The notes below the pieces were generated by a model. The model saw only the letters and a program-made list of their open reading frames with translations. It ran no database searches and was not told the origin of the DNA. Shown in pieces: positions 61,935 through 64,000 of a DNA stretch of 64,000 bases. The position numbers were made by a program, and so were the translations under genes. The DNA is from DASQPR01 sp963836785. GTDB lineage: Bacteria; Actinomycetota; Actinomycetes; Mycobacteriales; Micromonosporaceae. The stretch's first letter is position 1; the number at the start of each line of letters is the position of its first letter. The stretch spans positions 434,001-498,000 of the forward strand of contig CAWIKW010000006.1 of the NCBI GenBank assembly GCA_963836785.1, written 5' to 3'.

Positions 61935-62696
61935 CTAGACCCGTACGACGTCGACGCCGTGGTCGTGTAGTTCCGCCGCCTGTTCCACCGGCAGCCCGTC
62001 GTCGGTGATGAACCGTTCGAAGTCGCGCAGGTGCGCGAACCGTACGAACGAATCAACGCCGTACTTGGAGCTGTCGGCGACGAGGATGCGCCGCCGTGAG
62101 GCGCGCATCGCCATCGTCTTCACCGCCGCGACGGCACTGTCCGGAACGGTGACGCCGTGTTCGAGGCTCAATCCGTTGCCGCCGATGAACGCGAGATCGA
62201 GCACGAGCGTCTCGAGCATCGCCAGCGCCCAGTGGTCGACGGTGCCGAGCGTCTGGGCGCGGACCCGGCCGCCTATCACCAGCACGGTCACATGCGTTCG
62301 GTCGATGAGCGACGTCGCGATCGCGAGCGACGAGGTGACGACGGTCATCGGGCGATCGGGCTCGAGATGATCGGCGATCAGCTTAGGGAGGAAGCCTTCG
62401 TCGATGTAGATCGACTCGGCCGCCTTGACGTAGGTGGCGGCCGCGCCGGCGATGCGGTTCTTCTGCGCTTGCCGTCGCGTCGCCCGGACCGACAGCGCGC
62501 TCTCGAACGTGAGCCGTTCGATCGGGACCGCTCCGCCGTAGACGCGGCGCACCAGGCCCTGGCGCTCCAGATCCTTCAGATCCCGGCGGATGGTCTCCGG
62601 CGCGAGCCCGAGTTCGGCCGACATCTCCGCGACGTCGACCCGCCCGGTACGGCGAGCGTGTTCGATGAGCCACTGGCGTCGTTCGATCACATACAT
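61935..62696 (-). CDS. DeoR family transcriptional regulator
   Basis: The 253-residue protein has the DeoR N-terminal HTH (RRQWLIEHARRTGRVDVAEMSAELGLAPETIRRDLKDLERQGLVRRVYGGAVP) and a C-terminal DeoRC sugar-phosphate sensor (KNRIAGAAATYVKAAESIYIDEGFLPKLIADHL, TVVTSSLAIATSL, FIGGNGLSLEHGVTVPD, DSSKYGVDSFVRF). It probably controls the polyol operon downstream on the same strand. A 427-bp repeat-rich gap lies upstream. Confidence 0.92.
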   Translation of the reverse strand: MYVIERRQWLIEHARRTGRVDVAEMSAELGLAPETIRRDLKDLERQGLVRRVYGGAVPIERLTFESALSVRATRRQAQKNRIAGAAATYVKAAESIYIDEGFLPKLIADHLEPDRPMTVVTSSLAIATSLIDRTHVTVLVIGGRVRAQTLGTVDHWALAMLETLVLDLAFIGGNGLSLEHGVTVPDSAVAAVKTMAMRASRRRILVADSSKYGVDSFVRFAHLRDFERFITDDGLPVEQAAELHDHGVDVVRV

Positions 62697-62828
62697 TCGG
62701 TGTGCTCACCCCCTGCGCTCGGATGCCCGTTCCCGTGTGGATCAGAGTCCGTTGGTGCCCGGTGGACTGAGTTTTGTGCTCATTGACGGCCTACGCAACG
62801 CCTCCAAATCTCGTTCAGGTAACAAAAA

Positions 62829-62847
62829 TGCCCGGTTCTGCCCGGTT
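62829..62847. repeat. Tandem TGCCCGGTT repeat in the promoter gap
   Basis: TGCCCGGTT occurs at 62829 and 62839, one helical turn apart, beside an AT-rich segment. It is a candidate regulator half-site pair. Confidence 0.6.
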
Positions 62848-62994
62848 ATCCCTCGGCGCTGCCCGCCTTGCATCGAAGCGATGACCGTCTTTCGACCGTG
62901 CCCAACGAGTAGTCGAAGCGCCGCTCGCGACCGGTCGAAGCGCCCCGCCGAAACCTCGCGGAATCAACCCACCGGCGCACGTACGGAGCACCCG

Positions 62995-63018
62995 CCGAAC
63001 CGACTACCGAACCGACTA
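62995..63018. repeat. Tandem 12-bp repeat upstream of the SecD-like gene
   Basis: CCGAACCGACTA is present twice head to tail, followed by a partial third copy (CCGAATTCCGA), about 105 bp upstream of the lipoprotein start. Confidence 0.8.
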
Positions 63019-63123
63019 CCGAATTCCGACCGGTTTCCGGGCCTCGCCCGCATACGCGTCGGAGTAACCTGCGGCCAGCACTCTCCGAGGCCGAGCCATC
63101 ACACGGCCCAGAAAGGACCGTAC

Positions 63124-64000
63124 GGTGCCGAATCGTGTCCACCCCCGGCTGACCTTCTCGGTCCTCGTTCTATCGATGGCCATTGTGCTCAGCGGCTGCA
63201 CGTCGGGCGGGACGCACGCGACGAACCGGCCGAGCACGTCGCCCGAGCCAACCGCAATCGCCTCGGCGAAAGCCGAGATCGCGGCGGTCCGCACGACCGC
63301 CGTACTTCGACCGGTCACGCTCGATGGAAAGTCCCCGACCGGCGCCCAGCTCGCCGACGCGGCGAAGGTCCTGGCGCGACGGTTCGTCGACGCCGGCGAG
63401 CCAATGCCGACCGTCACCGTCACTCGCGACGGCGACCTGGGGTTCAGCATCCCGGCGACGATGACCGCGGGCGACATCGCCGCACTGGTCGCTCGGGACG
63501 CCGTGGCGTTTCGCACCGTGCTCGGCGCGACGACGGCCAACGCGGCCGTCGGTCCGGTGGCCGCCGATTCGAGCGCTCCCGGTGATCTCGCGTCCGACCT
63601 CGCCAAGGCAAAGGCGTACGTCGGCCCGGCGGCGTACGCGTTGGCGGCCTCGCTGACCGCGCCGGCGACCGGCACCGATACCGTCCGTCGACTGGCGCGC
63701 TTCGGTCAGCTCAGCCCGACCGAGGTCGCCGTGCTTCCGGTGCGCATGCAGTTCAACGTACCCACCGTCACGTGTGCGCAGCTGAGAGCGCGTGACCCGC
63801 TCTTCCTCACCGATCCGCGATTCCTCACGCGCGACGTGACGGCCTGCGACGGCGACCAGCCGAACGTCAAATACCTGCTCGACCCGGCCGGGCTGAGTCG
63901 CGCCGACCTGGCCCGGGCGACGGCGCAGTACGACCCGGTTTCCTACGCGGCCACCGGTGGCTGGACCATCGAGTTCGCGTTCACGGTGACCGGCCAACGA
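63124..64000 (+). CDS. Lipoprotein with SecD P1-like segment (partial, runs off the window)
   Basis: From GTG 63124 (AAAGGA 8 nt upstream) the frame is open to the end of the window, 292 codons. It has a lipoprotein signal peptide with lipobox LSGC near residue 25, a Thr/Pro/Ser linker, then VTLDGKSPTGAQLADAAKVLARRFVDAGEP and TVTVTRDGDLGFSIPA. The last 45 codons, YLLDPAGLSRADLARATAQYD to TGGWTIEFAFTVTG, resemble the SecD periplasmic P1 region (YxLGP...W-V-x-F). Unlike SecD it is lipid-anchored and has no TM helix in the part seen. The C-terminus and any export role are unknown. Confidence 0.7.

Larger units (their letters stand above)
62697..63123. other. 427-bp divergent intergenic region rich in short direct repeats
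   Basis: This gap separates the DeoR gene from the SecD-like lipoprotein gene. It holds no convincing ORF. It contains TGCCCGGTT twice (10-bp period), GTCGAAGCGCC twice (62912 and 62934) and CCGAACCGACTA in tandem. A locally AT-rich segment, AACAAAAATG at 62821, could belong to a promoter. Confidence 0.55.

Noticed and set aside
1..64000. tRNA, rRNA, riboswitch or insertion sequence
   Set aside because: Reading both strands I found no tRNA-like T-loop context, rRNA segment, transposase motif or terminal inverted repeat that I could defend; a covariance-model scan would be decisive.

Overview
The window is high-GC DNA (third codon positions are almost always G or C, long stop-free antisense frames are everywhere) with actinobacterial gene content: two F420-type PPOX proteins and an F420-type luciferase-fold oxidoreductase, a homologue of the Streptomyces nickel-binding protein SCO4226, a LigD-type phosphoesterase-polymerase fusion, a lipid-anchored L,D-transpeptidase, and sugar ABC importers that lack their own ATPase. 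It looks like the chromosome of a soil-type actinomycete. I cannot place it to genus. No rRNA, tRNA, insertion sequence, phage gene or CRISPR array was recognised.

Layout. 0-12 kb: hemerythrin-like protein, EAL-DICT signalling protein ending in a 15-bp repeat array, DUF899 protein, LigD-like PE-Pol fusion, aminoglycoside-phosphotransferase-like kinase, secreted amidase, small membrane protein, and a divergent LysR/MFS pair. 12-26 kb: DUF1810 protein, L,D-transpeptidase, a truncated methyltransferase, a PhzF homologue with an altered active site, a lipocalin-like protein, secreted sedolisin, a divergent F420 pair, a SCO4226-like/AraC/HD-domain group, a MacB-like ABC exporter, and an alpha/beta-hydrolase divergent from an AraC regulator.

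25.9-36.4 kb is a coherent cell-wall recycling locus. Leftward run a class-C beta-lactamase-like serine hydrolase, AnmK and a GNAT acetyltransferase. Rightward run an oligopeptide-type ABC importer (binding protein, two permeases, two ATPases), an RpiR/MurR regulator and MurQ, with translationally coupled junctions. The inferred job is uptake of muropeptides or MurNAc-peptides, removal of the peptide, phosphorylation of anhydroMurNAc and cleavage to GlcNAc-6-P. A MIRU-like 84-bp micro-ORF links the two permease genes by ATGA overlaps.

36-42 kb holds the most unusual locus: a roughly 1,200-codon HEAT-repeat plus CHAT-protease gene, broken by at least five frameshifts, overlapping a small membrane-protein gene and divergent from a four-TM membrane protein. 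It resembles a protease/membrane-effector conflict module. Three further frameshifted genes lie between 41 and 53 kb, so either decay or local sequence error must be considered.

42-51 kb: YbhN/LPG-synthase-type membrane protein, then a maltose-type cluster (GH13 glucosidase, MalG, frameshifted MalF, binding protein, LacI regulator). 51-56.7 kb: HesB-like protein without the cluster cysteines, frameshifted proline racemase, PPOX protein, split transketolase, DUF488 protein, AlkA-like glycosylase. 56.8-62.7 kb: polyol cluster (mannitol-type dehydrogenase, two CUT1 permeases, binding protein, DeoR regulator). The right edge cuts a lipoprotein with a SecD P1-like segment.
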